Positions 1 to 8,627 of a stretch of DNA of 58,337 nucleotides are shown one piece after another. The stretch covers positions 1-58,337 of IMG/VR virus record IMGVR_UViG_3300033981_001507; one strand, 5' to 3'. Positions within the stretch are counted from its first letter, which is position 1. Each line of letters starts with the position of its first letter. Source of the DNA: a virus. Under the pieces are notes generated by a model. The model did not search any database. It was not told the DNA's origin and saw only the letters and a program-made list of their open reading frames with translations. A program made the translations under genes and the position numbers.

Positions 1-1583
1 TATCGTCCGTTTGTCGTGCCATTAGTCGTACCAAGGTTCAATGCTCCATTGGTAATAGTTCCAAAACTAGTGGTATCACTGCCAAGAATCATTGCCTTGC
101 CAGCAGGCGCACTAGTCCCCAGACCTAAGCGGCCACTGGAGTCCAGGCGCATTCGTTCAGTAGGACCGCTCGCTCCATCTGCGGTGGTACTAAATACCAG
201 CCGCCCAGGCATATCATTTGCGCCGGGTGTGCCGTCTACTTGAGCAAATATCGCTGCCGCATCTATAAAGTTTGTGCCATCAGCACCGGAAAAGTTAATC
301 GACCCTAGGCTATTGCCACTTGCTACGACAGTATTTGACCCTAAAGTTGTTGCCCCAGATCTCCCAAGACGAATGTGAGCCGGCCAATTTGCATCGGCGC
401 TACTGCGATTGGATACTACTGATAATCCAGAGGAAAATGAGTTGGTCGATTCAATCTGAAGTGTAGTTACATTTCCATTAAAGTTAGTACGCGCAGTAGA
501 CGTGCCAACTAACAAGCGTCCCGAGCTGTCGATGCGGGCGCGTTCGGAGGCGTTGGTCGTAAACGCAACGTGCGACGTGTTTATGTCGAGCTTGCACGTA
601 GAATTTGCAGAAACATCAAGCGGGAACTTAGCGTTAGTGACATCGTATAGATACCACTTCCCTCCACTCACGACATTGCTGCGCCATGTCTGCGCGCCTG
701 TGACCCATTCCAGTTGACTGTCCTCAGTTGAACTTAGTCGCAGTTTGCCATTTACGTCTAGCGATGTCCCTGGGCTAGTAGTGCCAATCCCTAGTCGCCC
801 TGAGGAGTCAAGTGTTGCTCTAATTGCTCCATTGCTCCCGAATTGAAGCGATGTGGCGTTTTGCGTTCCAATGACACCTGCGTAAGCAGAGGAGCCTGTG
901 AATACTGCACCACCCGTTGAAGCTTCAACGCCAGTCTCAAAGCTGCCTCCTGTGGTGACTGCCGCAATAGTCTGTCGCGATGTTCCGTTGCCAGCGAGGT
1001 AAACATTGCCTCGCACGTCAAGCAATGCGATGGGGCTGCTAGTCCCCAGACCTAAACGGCCTGCCGAGGTAAAACGAGCAATTTCACTGCCGCCAGTAGC
1101 AATTGCAATTGTGTCGCCGGCTGGCCGGAAAAACCCGGTGTCAGTTTCAACCGCCACGCAAAGCCCTGGAGCCGCTGCAGAGTCTGTTAAAGGGATAAAT
1201 TGGTTGGCTCTTACGTTGCCGACCACATGCAGTGGGGCTATAGGACTCCCAGTTCCCAAGCCCACGTTTCCGGCAGAATCAACAAACAACCGCCCAGTGC
1301 CATTAGTTGAGATGGCTAAGTTGTTTGCGGATGGTAAATAAAAGCCGTTTGTGGGAACGCTTGAACTACTGGGACTAAAGCTTGCTGCTGTACTGGTACC
1401 AGTTGTAAGGATATTTTGACTGCCAAAATCAGGGCTGATCTTTGTACCTGCAATAGCTGCCGCAGCGTTTACGTCGGCATTGACAACAGCACCCGCTGCA
1501 ATTTTTTCGGTTGTAATTGCATCATTATCAATGTTGTTGGTGCCAACATTAAAAGATGAGGGGACGTTACCAAGGTACGGCAT
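1..1583 (-). CDS. Tail fibre protein, N-terminal part (runs off window)
   Basis: Open from an ATG at 1583 to the left window edge with no stop, so at least 527 residues are seen and the C-terminus is missing. The product starts MPYLGNVPSSF and then repeats modules of the form ERxRxDSSGRLGLGTSxP, typical of phage tail fibres and of fibres ending in an S74 chaperone, which would lie outside the window. It would form the distal receptor-binding part of the virion. It is read leftward, 2 bases after the preceding gene. Several stretches match the fibre gene at the right window end in inverted orientation. Confidence 0.85.
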   Translation of the reverse strand, partial: MPYLGNVPSSFNVGTNNIDNDAITTEKIAAGAVVNADVNAAAAIAGTKISPDFGSQNILTTGTSTAASFSPSSSSVPTNGFYLPSANNLAISTNGTGRLFVDSAGNVGLGTGSPIAPLHVVGNVRANQFIPLTDSAAAPGLCVAVETDTGFFRPAGDTIAIATGGSEIARFTSAGRLGLGTSSPIALLDVRGNVYLAGNGTSRQTIAAVTTGGSFETGVEASTGGAVFTGSSAYAGVIGTQNATSLQFGSNGAIRATLDSSGRLGIGTTSPGTSLDVNGKLRLSSTEDSQLEWVTGAQTWRSNVVSGGKWYLYDVTNAKFPLDVSANSTCKLDINTSHVAFTTNASERARIDSSGRLLVGTSTARTNFNGNVTTLQIESTNSFSSGLSVVSNRSSADANWPAHIRLGRSGATTLGSNTVVASGNSLGSINFSGADGTNFIDAAAIFAQVDGTPGANDMPGRLVFSTTADGASGPTERMRLDSSGRLGLGTSAPAGKAMILGSDTTSFGTITNGALNLGTTNGTTNGR

Positions 1584-1585
1584 GA

Positions 1586-1957
1586 TTAGATCGTGTTATC
1601 TTGCGGGTTCAACATGTAAGAAACGACAACATCCACGGAGCTGCCAGTTCCTGCATAAGCACGGACAACGTCTTCCGACTGAACAATCACCTTGTTTCCA
1701 GTCATGAACTCAAGGGAAGACTGGTTCGGGACAGTGCCAGAAGTAATGAGGGAACCAGTGGTTGTACCACCGGACTTAATCAATTGAACGGTGACGTTCT
1801 GAGAATTGGGCGTTGTATTAGATGCCAGAATACTGAGGATCACGCCGTAAGTACCGGCGGGAACACCACTGGCGTTGGACGTACCGGAAATAATCGCAGT
1901 CGGAGAGGTAGATCCGCTGGCGATATTTTGCCTAACTACCGAAACAAAACGTGCCAT
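1586..1957 (-). CDS. Small virion-associated protein, beta-rich
   Basis: This encodes 123 residues rich in Ser, Thr, Gly and Val, with alternating hydrophobic strands and no membrane segment, consistent with a small beta-sandwich. It sits between two fibre genes read in the same direction, so a fibre-attachment or collar role is an inference only. I do not recognise the family. ATG at 1957; no clear ribosome-binding site. Confidence 0.7.
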   Translation of the reverse strand: MARFVSVVRQNIASGSTSPTAIISGTSNASGVPAGTYGVILSILASNTTPNSQNVTVQLIKSGGTTTGSLITSGTVPNQSSLEFMTGNKVIVQSEDVVRAYAGTGSSVDVVVSYMLNPQDNTI

Positions 1958-2000
1958 TTATTTGCGGATACCAGTCACAGTTTTCTTAATTATAAGGTGT

Positions 2001-3728
2001 TTAACCAAGTGCAATAGCAAACACAATTGCCGTGTTATCTGCGTAGCTTTCAGTTGCCACATTGGACCCACTAATTCTTAACGCAGAGGAGAACAAACCA
2101 CTGACCCCTGTCACCGTGGCACCCGACACAGAGCTGGTGAAGACGCCACTGACGCCTGTAATGGTTGTAGCACGAATAACATTACCGGTAATTGTTGCGC
2201 CAGAAACAGTGGTGGTACCGACGACAGTAACACCAGTGAGATTTGTGAATAACCCGGTATTACCAGTGACCGTATTACCAGAAACCGTGACAAAATTAGC
2301 GGTTGTGCCGGTGACAGTTGCACCTGTGACTGTTGTAAAGCCAGCGGTATTCCCAGTTAGTGCAGTAAATTGACCAACGTTACCGGTAACAGTGGCACCA
2401 AAAACTGAAGTACTGCCAACAAGGTTGACACCGGTCAACGTAGTAAATAAACCGAGGTTTCCGGTAATTGTCGTACCGGTGACTACGGTGAATGAGCCGG
2501 CATTGCCGGTGATTGTGTTGAATTGAGCGGCATTACCTGTAACTGTCTGGCCGGTTACCGTTGTGAAGCCGGCGGTGCCGCCTGTGATTGTGGTGAATTG
2601 AGCCAATCCACCAGTAAAGGTCTGACCACTGATCGTTCCAGTGGCACTAATACCAGAACTAAAGAGGCCAGAGCCACCAACGACTAGGTTCCCGTTGATA
2701 TTGGCACTGCCTGTAACAGTGATTTGTTGGCGAACGATTCCTGTTGTGAACGTCGCCGTAATTGCATTGATGTCGGTAAAGTTTCCGGTATTGCCGGTGA
2801 TTGTCCCACCAGAGATTGTGGTGAGGCCAATGATTGTATTACCAGTGACGCTATCAAACTTACCGAAACCGCCACTGACTGTTACACCAGAAACTAGTGT
2901 GGTACCAATGACATTAACGCCGGTGATATTGGTGAACTGAGCCGTCGTGCCGGTTACTGTCGTACCACTGAGGGTTCCAGTGACTTGAACACCGGAGCTA
3001 AAGAAGCCAGATCCAAGCGCCCTAAATGTTCCAGAAACCGTTAAGTTGCCGCCAATCGTCTGACCAGATGTAACCAGAGTCTGAAAAACACCTGTTGTAA
3101 AACTTGCGGTTGTACCAGTGACACTCGCGCCGGATAAGGAAGACGTAAAGACGCCTGTTGCACCGGTGATATTTGTGAAGCGGCTAGTGACACCAGTGAC
3201 TTCGCCAACCGACAAGAAGTTGGTAACAGTGCCTGTAATTGCAAATAAATTAGTAAATGCGCCGGTATCGCCTGTGACTGTGGCACCGGATACACGCGAC
3301 GTGAAGGTACCAGAAACACCCGTCAGCGACGCAATGGTAAAAGTGTCTGCAGTCAAGTTGACCGCGTTGACATTCGTTGCGTTGACGTTTGTACCAGTCA
3401 GCGTTGTACCACTGAGGGTGCCGCTGACAGTTGCATTATTTTGTACGGTGAGCGAACTGATGGTTGCCGTATTGGAAACCGCCAGGCCAGACGTTGTCGT
3501 TGTACCGGAAACCGTTAAGTCTCCACCAACGGTGACGTTGCCGCTAACAGTACCGCCAGTGCGCGGCAGGTAGAAAATATTTAGGTATGCCTTGGTGCCA
3601 GATATTGTTAATTTTTTATTCTTGATTGCCGGGTCAACTTCGGCAACCTTCACGACTGTGAATAGGTCGGCCTCGGCTAGGTCAATGCCGGCAATCTCTT
3701 GTAATTCGCTTATTCTGCGATTAGCCAC
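2001..3728 (-). CDS. Repetitive beta-solenoid tail fibre
   Basis: This encodes 575 residues with a GTG start. The N-terminal ~50 residues (MANRRISELQEIAG, then a VDPAIKNKK motif) match the attachment domain common at the start of cyanophage fibre proteins. The rest is dozens of short units of about 12-15 residues such as FTTVTGATVTGN, typical of a parallel beta-solenoid. It probably forms an elongated trimeric fibre shaft or whisker. No enzymatic domain is visible. The repeats also occur at DNA level, which makes the gene prone to recombination and misassembly. Confidence 0.8.
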   Translation of the reverse strand: MANRRISELQEIAGIDLAEADLFTVVKVAEVDPAIKNKKLTISGTKAYLNIFYLPRTGGTVSGNVTVGGDLTVSGTTTTSGLAVSNTATISSLTVQNNATVSGTLSGTTLTGTNVNATNVNAVNLTADTFTIASLTGVSGTFTSRVSGATVTGDTGAFTNLFAITGTVTNFLSVGEVTGVTSRFTNITGATGVFTSSLSGASVTGTTASFTTGVFQTLVTSGQTIGGNLTVSGTFRALGSGFFSSGVQVTGTLSGTTVTGTTAQFTNITGVNVIGTTLVSGVTVSGGFGKFDSVTGNTIIGLTTISGGTITGNTGNFTDINAITATFTTGIVRQQITVTGSANINGNLVVGGSGLFSSGISATGTISGQTFTGGLAQFTTITGGTAGFTTVTGQTVTGNAAQFNTITGNAGSFTVVTGTTITGNLGLFTTLTGVNLVGSTSVFGATVTGNVGQFTALTGNTAGFTTVTGATVTGTTANFVTVSGNTVTGNTGLFTNLTGVTVVGTTTVSGATITGNVIRATTITGVSGVFTSSVSGATVTGVSGLFSSALRISGSNVATESYADNTAIVFAIALG

Positions 3729-3782
3729 TACCTATTCACATAAATGCCCTTGGATCAATTATAGTTCCGTAAGTCCAATACA

Positions 3783-4067
3783 CTACTTAACCTTGATTTC
3801 AAGGCGGGGTAGCACGTTGGTCGCAAAGTTCCAGGCTGCTTGTACACCGGTTACCAAACCGCAGGACAGCAGAAACACCAGTAAAAGTTCGGCAACCGTC
3901 AAGTTGCGACGAACATAGACAACTTGCGGAGGTTGTTGAGCAATTTGTTGTTGTGCCATGGTTTGTTGAATTGCCAGCTCCTTGGCACGGGCCTTCATTT
4001 CTTCTAGCTGTTCGAGAGAAATCTGTGGAAGAGAAGGCAGCTGGCTGGGGGGAATCTGATCTTCCAT
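3783..4067 (-). CDS. Small single-pass membrane protein
   Basis: It has about 94 residues from the ATG at 4067; an in-frame GTG at 4088 would add seven. A Gln/Glu-rich probable coiled coil is followed by one hydrophobic segment (LTVAELLLVFLLSCGLVTGV) and a short basic tail. A holin- or spanin-like role is possible but not shown. It is divergent from the HTH gene at 4120, with a gap of only about 30-50 bases in which both promoters would have to lie. Confidence 0.65.
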   Translation of the reverse strand: MEDQIPPSQLPSLPQISLEQLEEMKARAKELAIQQTMAQQQIAQQPPQVVYVRRNLTVAELLLVFLLSCGLVTGVQAAWNFATNVLPRLEIKVK

Positions 4068-4119
4068 TTGGGCAAACTGTTTTCCCACACGTTAGCATCT
4101 GATCAAAACATTTGTCGTT

Positions 4120-4536
4120 ATGGCATACGGTCTAAGGAAAGGTTTAGAAGACATTGCACATGAACTGAAGGGTATTCGCAATATCCTGGCGAGCATGTGG
4201 CATAGCCGTTACGAAAACGGTGAAACAACGTCGCTGAACCCCCAGGCCTTTGCCGACGAATACATCTCGACAGAAGAATGTGCCAGGCGTCTGAATGTTT
4301 CTGACCAGACCCTGAGGAATTGGATTGCCATGGGGAGAAAAACCCCTGATAAGGGCTGGGTAGAAGGCATCCATTACATCAATGCATGTCCCAACCCTTC
4401 CAAGAAGGCAGTCATCCGCATCCCTTGGAACTCGCTGGTGCAATCATTCGCCAAAAACCGAGAGACCTTGGTAGACGATCACCGCAAGCAAATCAACCGG
4501 CTTTATAAATCAACGACGTTTGATGCGTTGGAATAA
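4120..4536 (+). CDS. Helix-turn-helix DNA-binding protein
   Basis: The product has 138 residues. Around residues 48-90 it carries a MerR/excisionase-type winged HTH (STEECARRLNVSDQTLRNWI) followed by a wing-like stretch. This fold binds DNA as a regulator or terminase/excision accessory; which role applies here is not visible. It is the first gene of a rightward run whose genes overlap by 1-4 bases (TAATG, ATGA), implying one transcript to about 6.58 kb. Confidence 0.7.
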   Translation: MAYGLRKGLEDIAHELKGIRNILASMWHSRYENGETTSLNPQAFADEYISTEECARRLNVSDQTLRNWIAMGRKTPDKGWVEGIHYINACPNPSKKAVIRIPWNSLVQSFAKNRETLVDDHRKQINRLYKSTTFDALE

Positions 4537-4994
4537 TGGCACACCGTTTTCGAGACGTTGATCTTTCCGCAGTTACCGTAGAGAACTGCGAGGAGTCCCT
4601 ACCGGAATCATTGTTCCGGCAACTGGAGATGTTCTTGCCTCCCGAGGGCTCTTTCGACGACGGATGCCTGCGTCGATACCTCGAAAACTTAAAAAACTAT
4701 GAAGAAGAGGACGCCAATTCCAATATGACGCTAGCGAATCGCTTGCGGCTGGCGTTCCGTGACATGAGGCCCGACACAATCTGTGGCAAATTCCCCCAGG
4801 CTGAATTGCCCCTCAAGCGTCGTCTCCGTTGTGTGGCCGAATATCTTATCAGGTCTGGTGAGTTGGATAAAGTACGCGATGCAGAAGGAAAACTGATAAA
4901 AAAACGTGGCGTACTTGGAAAAATGGTCGTTTTATACCAGCCGACCGATAAACTGATTGAATCATTGGCCCGGCAGGGTTTGTTAGACGCATGA
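4536..4994 (+). CDS. Hypothetical protein, charged, alpha-helical
   Basis: This encodes 152 residues, rich in Leu, Glu and Arg, predicted mostly helical, with a basic C-terminal third that could fold as a winged helix (YLIRSGELDKVR). I do not recognise the family. Its ATG overlaps the previous stop (TAATG), so it is translationally coupled to the HTH gene. Confidence 0.7.
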   Translation: MAHRFRDVDLSAVTVENCEESLPESLFRQLEMFLPPEGSFDDGCLRRYLENLKNYEEEDANSNMTLANRLRLAFRDMRPDTICGKFPQAELPLKRRLRCVAEYLIRSGELDKVRDAEGKLIKKRGVLGKMVVLYQPTDKLIESLARQGLLDA

Positions 4995-5377
4995 ATCGCA
5001 GGGAAAAACTGATCGCATCCGTCATTGGCCCTGAGATGGATGAGACAAAAGCCAAAATGCTTGATGCAACAATCAAGTTAATTCTTGGTGACATGGGTGA
5101 GCACTACTCCAAGATGTGGGATGCCGAGGGCCCAGGCGTCATGGTGTTCCAGCCCGAGAATTTATCGCGGTCCATGTTCTTCCTGACCCTCAAGGAACTC
5201 CACGCCGCACAAGAGGAGTGCGAACGGGACAACGATGGAGACATGGCGGAGACATTCCGGCGAATCTTGCAGGCAGCGCAGAAGATTGACCCACAAGAAA
5301 AGGCAGGATACCTCATCAATGACAAGACTGGCCTTCGTTACTGCGAAGTGGACTACAACGCAGCTGCTGAGAGCTGA
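4991..5377 (+). CDS. Hypothetical protein in the rightward island
   Basis: The 128-residue product is acidic and helical, with no membrane segment or known motif. The start overlaps the previous stop by 4 bases (ATGA) and the stop overlaps the next start (TGATG), so it belongs to the same coupled operon as the Dam-like and dCTP deaminase genes. No function is assigned. Confidence 0.7.
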   Translation: MNRREKLIASVIGPEMDETKAKMLDATIKLILGDMGEHYSKMWDAEGPGVMVFQPENLSRSMFFLTLKELHAAQEECERDNDGDMAETFRRILQAAQKIDPQEKAGYLINDKTGLRYCEVDYNAAAES

Positions 5378-5964
5378 TGCCGATTCAAAATATTAAGTCT
5401 CACGCGGAAGACCGTGAGCTGATCACCAACCAGGACTTGGTCGCATCGGCGCACGCACTCCTGGAGGGCATCGATCTGGACGTTGCCAGCTCCAAGGTGG
5501 CTAATCAGTACGTCGAAGCAAAGGAATATTTCACTCCATCGGATGATGGGTTGAATTGCCAGCAGTGGTTCGGTAGTGTCTACTTGTTTCCGCCCAGTGG
5601 TACCTACTTTTGGGAACGGAAGAACCAACGGTGGAAGATGACGCGCTCAACGTCACCTACATTGACCTCTTCCCATGCCGTCTGGTTTCGAAAATTATAT
5701 AGATCGTGGATGGCTCGTGAGATCAAACAAGGCCTTTACTTTACGAATTGCCCGGACATGATCCGGTACGAACAAAAGCTGTTCGATTTTCCTGTCTGCA
5801 TTCTCCGTACGGCCCCAACGCTGCTCAAAAATACGAGCAATGGCGTTAGCAGACATAAGACCTGCACATCGTTTTTGGTCTATTTGCCACCGATGGAATC
5901 AGCCACGGAAGCAACCGAGCGTTTTCTTGATATTTATTCAGAAAAGGGCCGCATTCTCTACTAA
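5377..5964 (+). CDS. Dam-like methyltransferase fold protein with degenerate catalytic motif
   Basis: The protein has 195 residues. Residues about 31-75 match the phage N6-adenine methyltransferase (Dam) family: IDLDVASSKVANQ, then YFTPSDDGLN, W and a motif-IV position. In active enzymes the last is D/N-PPY; here it reads LFPPSG, so the catalytic Asp/Asn and Tyr are both replaced. It is probably not an active adenine methyltransferase and may have been recruited as a DNA-binding protein, for example against host restriction. That role is inference; the fold assignment is from motif spacing only. Confidence 0.6.
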   Translation: MPIQNIKSHAEDRELITNQDLVASAHALLEGIDLDVASSKVANQYVEAKEYFTPSDDGLNCQQWFGSVYLFPPSGTYFWERKNQRWKMTRSTSPTLTSSHAVWFRKLYRSWMAREIKQGLYFTNCPDMIRYEQKLFDFPVCILRTAPTLLKNTSNGVSRHKTCTSFLVYLPPMESATEATERFLDIYSEKGRILY

Positions 5965-5996
5965 TTTTGTATACTGAAAAACGATTGAAGGCGACC

Positions 5997-6584
5997 ATGA
6001 CGGTTCTTGCGGATTGGCAAATTAAGACCCTGGCAAAAGAAGATGACATGATCTCGCCGTTTGTGGATCGTGTCGTTAGCGAAGAAGATGGCAGGCGCCT
6101 TTTGAGCTATGGGCTTAGCTCCTATGGATACGACATCCGACTTTCGCCCAGTCAATGTTTGATTTTTGGAAAAGTTCAGGCTGGCGACTGTGATCCCAAG
6201 GACTTTGATCCGGACATTCTCAAGCCTGCTGAATTATTGGAAGACGAAAAGGGCCAGTATTTTCTTTTGCCTCCCTATGGTTACTGCTTAGGCGTAGCAC
6301 AAGAACGTCTGAAGCTTCCCCGTGACGTAACTGTTGTTGCGGTTGGTAAGTCGACGTACGCTCGTTCGGGAATCCTTGTGAATATCACTCCAGCTGAAAG
6401 TGGCTGGGAAGGTTATCTCACGCTGGAGATCAGTAACTGCACCGGGCTTTTTAACCGGATCTACGCAAATGAAGGCATCACCCAGCTCTTGTTTTATCGC
6501 GGGGCTCCCTGTGAAGTGAGCTACCAAGATCGCAAGGGTAAGTACCAAGATCAACCCCCCGAGGTTGTGTTGTCTCAGGTGTGA
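5997..6584 (+). CDS. dcd: dCTP deaminase
   Basis: It encodes 195 residues from the ATG at 5997, which has GAAGG about five bases upstream; an in-frame TTG at 5967 is less likely. It carries the family's GKSTYARSGILVNITPAE segment followed by GWEGYLTLEISN, which holds the catalytic Glu. dCTP deaminase converts dCTP to dUTP, the precursor of dUMP for thymidylate synthesis, and so complements ThyX encoded at 46.7 kb. Distinguishing it from the related dUTPase fold rests on these motifs. It is last in the 4.1-6.6 kb operon; its stop abuts the stop of the convergent gene. Confidence 0.88.
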   Translation: MTVLADWQIKTLAKEDDMISPFVDRVVSEEDGRRLLSYGLSSYGYDIRLSPSQCLIFGKVQAGDCDPKDFDPDILKPAELLEDEKGQYFLLPPYGYCLGVAQERLKLPRDVTVVAVGKSTYARSGILVNITPAESGWEGYLTLEISNCTGLFNRIYANEGITQLLFYRGAPCEVSYQDRKGKYQDQPPEVVLSQV

Positions 6585-6959
6585 TCAGGCAAAAGATTTG
6601 CCGAGGCGTGGCTGAGGTTTATTGGCGTAGTTGGTACTACCGGCGGTACCAATAGTGTCCCCAAGGCTGGGAAGTTCAGTACCATCGATAAACGCTGGAT
6701 TACGTGGAGTTTTTCCACGGATTGTCGGCTCAGCAATCCCAGCTCGTTGACGGTATGCCCCAGCGGTCTTTGCGGCCCGCATGAATTTGGCAACACGCTC
6801 TTGTTTGTCATTCGTGGGTTCAATTACAGACTGCTCATCGTCTTCTAAACGACGCAAATCTGTGTCATAAATCTTTTCAGGATGTAGATCAGATACTTCA
6901 ACACCTGAGGATCCAGAGTCGTGCCTGGGATCGTAGGTGGGATCAAAGAAATTTGCCAT
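6585..6959 (-). CDS. Hypothetical structural-type protein
   Basis: The product has 124 residues from the ATG at 6959; a TTG at 6986 is the other option. It is low in hydrophobics and rich in Pro, Gly and charged residues (MANFFDPTYDPRHD and so on), probably disordered. It is convergent with dcd: the two stop codons are adjacent (TGA/TCA). Function unknown. Confidence 0.6.
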   Translation of the reverse strand: MANFFDPTYDPRHDSGSSGVEVSDLHPEKIYDTDLRRLEDDEQSVIEPTNDKQERVAKFMRAAKTAGAYRQRAGIAEPTIRGKTPRNPAFIDGTELPSLGDTIGTAGSTNYANKPQPRLGKSFA

Positions 6960-6998
6960 AGTATTATTGTAAAAGGAATAAATCAAGCCTTAGATATC

Positions 6999-7349
6999 AT
7001 GCATAACCAAGCCGCCGCGTTCTTGGATGCGTTTGTCGAAGATGAGGTGAAGTGTCGGTGCCTGGATCAAGACCAAGACTTCGGTGCACCCATCGATAAC
7101 CAAGAGAATGATGTTCCGTTGTACGATATGTACAATCGTGGACTGACGGCATGCGAGCAGGGACTGGAACGGAATCCGCTCAACATCGAGGGAATGGATC
7201 GTCCCGGAGTGACCGGTTACATTCCTTCGATGGAGCAGGGTCTGGGGATGGGAGCAGCACCGAAGCCCCGGTCTCTGGTACTGGAACTGGAAGGTCCAAC
7301 GGAGGAAATGAAGGAGGAGTCCTTGAAAAGGCGTGGTTTGCGCCGGTAG
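6999..7349 (+). CDS. Hypothetical protein upstream of DUF3310, possible frameshift partner
   Basis: This encodes 116 residues from the ATG at 6999 (the frame is open from a GTG at 6921). It is acidic and Cys-containing in its first part, then Gly/Pro-rich. It ends a few codons after a strong internal AAGGAGGAG. The DUF3310 frame begins to look coding at this same point, in the -1 frame, without a start codon nearby. The two may therefore be one product made by frameshifting. Confidence 0.55.
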   Translation: MHNQAAAFLDAFVEDEVKCRCLDQDQDFGAPIDNQENDVPLYDMYNRGLTACEQGLERNPLNIEGMDRPGVTGYIPSMEQGLGMGAAPKPRSLVLELEGPTEEMKEESLKRRGLRR

Positions 7350-7642
7350 AAGACGAAGAGATTTCTGATTGCCCAGGGGGAGTTTGCCCCGTCCCTTGGC
7401 TTGTAAAAGAAGAAAGGCCTGAGGTTAGGGAGGATGTGGTTAATCATCCTTCCCATTACACCGATGGGGGCATCGAATGCATCGAAGCCATTGAGGCGGC
7501 TTTAACCATCGAAGAATTCCGTGGTTACTGCAAGGGAAATTGCATGAAGTATATTTGGCGTGAGCGCCATAAAGGCGGGACAGAATCACTGAAGAAGGCA
7601 CGGTGGTACCTGGATCGTCTTATTGAAATGGGCGAAGTTTAG
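7151..7642 (+). CDS. DUF3310 protein (start uncertain)
   Basis: The C-terminal ~68 residues carry the DUF3310 signature (VNHPSHYTDGGIECIEAIE, then YCKGNCMKYIWR and KKARWYLDRLI), a small helical domain common in phages and described as nucleotide-kinase-like. The frame is open from an ATG at 7151, but residues before about 7320 look like an out-of-frame shadow of the overlapping gene. Possible true starts are the GTG at 7436 or entry by -1 frameshift near 7322. The domain assignment is firm; the start is not. Confidence 0.7.
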   Translation: MRAGTGTESAQHRGNGSSRSDRLHSFDGAGSGDGSSTEAPVSGTGTGRSNGGNEGGVLEKAWFAPVEDEEISDCPGGVCPVPWLVKEERPEVREDVVNHPSHYTDGGIECIEAIEAALTIEEFRGYCKGNCMKYIWRERHKGGTESLKKARWYLDRLIEMGEV

Positions 7643-7932
7643 AAGGGCTGGTACTCGTCTTCTTCGCTGTCCTCGTCGTCGTCCATCAAGCAGGCGGCGG
7701 CGAGTTCACACAGTTCTAAATCAGTGGGAAGATCCCAATCTAACTCAATATTTTCATCGGCCAGGATGGCTTTTACGGCGTGCCACTCCATGAGCCGTTG
7801 GTGGTACAGGTTCAGTAAAGCAGCGTATAACTCATCCCAGGTCATCTCCTGGGCTGTAAGTTCTGCTTTCCGCATGGAAAACTGCAGTTCCAGTGGAAGT
7901 TGAAATTCACGGGGTTCGACTGAACGCTCCAT
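7639..7932 (-). CDS. nblA: NblA-like phycobilisome degradation adaptor
   Basis: The product has 97 residues. Residues about 9-65 align with NblA: LPLELQFSMRKAE, then MTWDELYAALLNLYHQRLM and a helical C-terminus, matching the family's LxLEQxF, M(S/T)xxE and LLxLYxQ pattern and its two-helix length. NblA brings the Clp protease to phycobilisomes, freeing amino acids and altering light harvesting. Homologues are known in cyanophages. The very acidic 30-residue tail (DDDEDSEEDE) is an addition to the usual ~60-residue protein. It lies next to the lysozyme gene. The call is by sequence pattern only. Confidence 0.72.
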   Translation of the reverse strand: MERSVEPREFQLPLELQFSMRKAELTAQEMTWDELYAALLNLYHQRLMEWHAVKAILADENIELDWDLPTDLELCELAAACLMDDDEDSEEDEYQPF

Positions 7933-7967
7933 TCCACTTTGCAGGTCTTGTTCTAATTATTCTAAGC

Positions 7968-8627
7968 CTAGGTGGTAAATATGGCGTCCAGCTCTTCTTG
8001 GTTGAATTCATCCCATGGACGATCTGTGATCTGGAAATCGTTGGCAAACTTAGACAGAACATACGGGCTGACGTTTTCTTCCAGTTCGCGGATTGCCCGT
8101 ACTTCATGCGGAGCAGCGCTGTAATTCCTAAATGCGGCCAGTAAAATTTGTGTGGATGCCCAGGGATTTGCATCTACTTCCTGAAGGAACAAGTCGACTT
8201 CTTCCCTACGCCGATCCAGGAGACCGCCGATAACTTTGTGTTCGGCATCAAAGATCCAACTGGACATTTCCTGTGTCGCCATGCAGAAGTCCTCTGCTTC
8301 AATGGCGTCAATTACGGAGCTGTACAGGAAGGGCTGCCATCCAATTGAGTGGATGAATGAAATCAATGCCTGCCGCATGCAGGGATCAAGACCAAGATTG
8401 AGCTTAGTCAGCTGACTGTCAATGATTTGCACTTCGTAGAACAAGTGTTGCAAGGCTTTTTCTTTGCTGCAACACTGCCCTTGTTTAACAGGGGAGCCGT
8501 CCGGGTAATACTGGGTGCCGTAACCAATGGTGTAAGGTTCACCACCAGTGGTTAAGTCTGGGTACGCCTTTTCGCTGAAACCTTCGTATTTGCGGATTAA
8601 GTTAATCGCATGCGAAAAATCGGACAT
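7968..8627 (-). CDS. GH24 lysozyme / endolysin
   Basis: It encodes 219 residues from the ATG at 8627; a TTG at 8651 is rejected. The T4-lysozyme-type catalytic triad is visible: Glu15 (KYEGFSE), Asp24 (AYPD) and Thr33 (YTIGYG), with the usual nine-residue Glu-Asp spacing and a three-residue insertion before the Thr. The LLDRRREEVDLF motif typical of GH24 follows. It cleaves the peptidoglycan glycan chain for host lysis. The C-terminal ~60 residues are extra. There is no signal peptide, so a holin is needed. A hairpin covers its leader. Confidence 0.88.
   Translation of the reverse strand: MSDFSHAINLIRKYEGFSEKAYPDLTTGGEPYTIGYGTQYYPDGSPVKQGQCCSKEKALQHLFYEVQIIDSQLTKLNLGLDPCMRQALISFIHSIGWQPFLYSSVIDAIEAEDFCMATQEMSSWIFDAEHKVIGGLLDRRREEVDLFLQEVDANPWASTQILLAAFRNYSAAPHEVRAIRELEENVSPYVLSKFANDFQITDRPWDEFNQEELDAIFTT

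Noticed and set aside
16-1707. Several plus-strand open frames over the left fibre gene
   Set aside because: They are antisense shadows of the repetitive fibre gene, which is open across the whole stretch on the minus strand.
2062-3573. Plus-strand and other-frame ORFs in the solenoid fibre gene
   Set aside because: Low-complexity Val/Thr/Pro products are caused by the repeats; no independent start signals.
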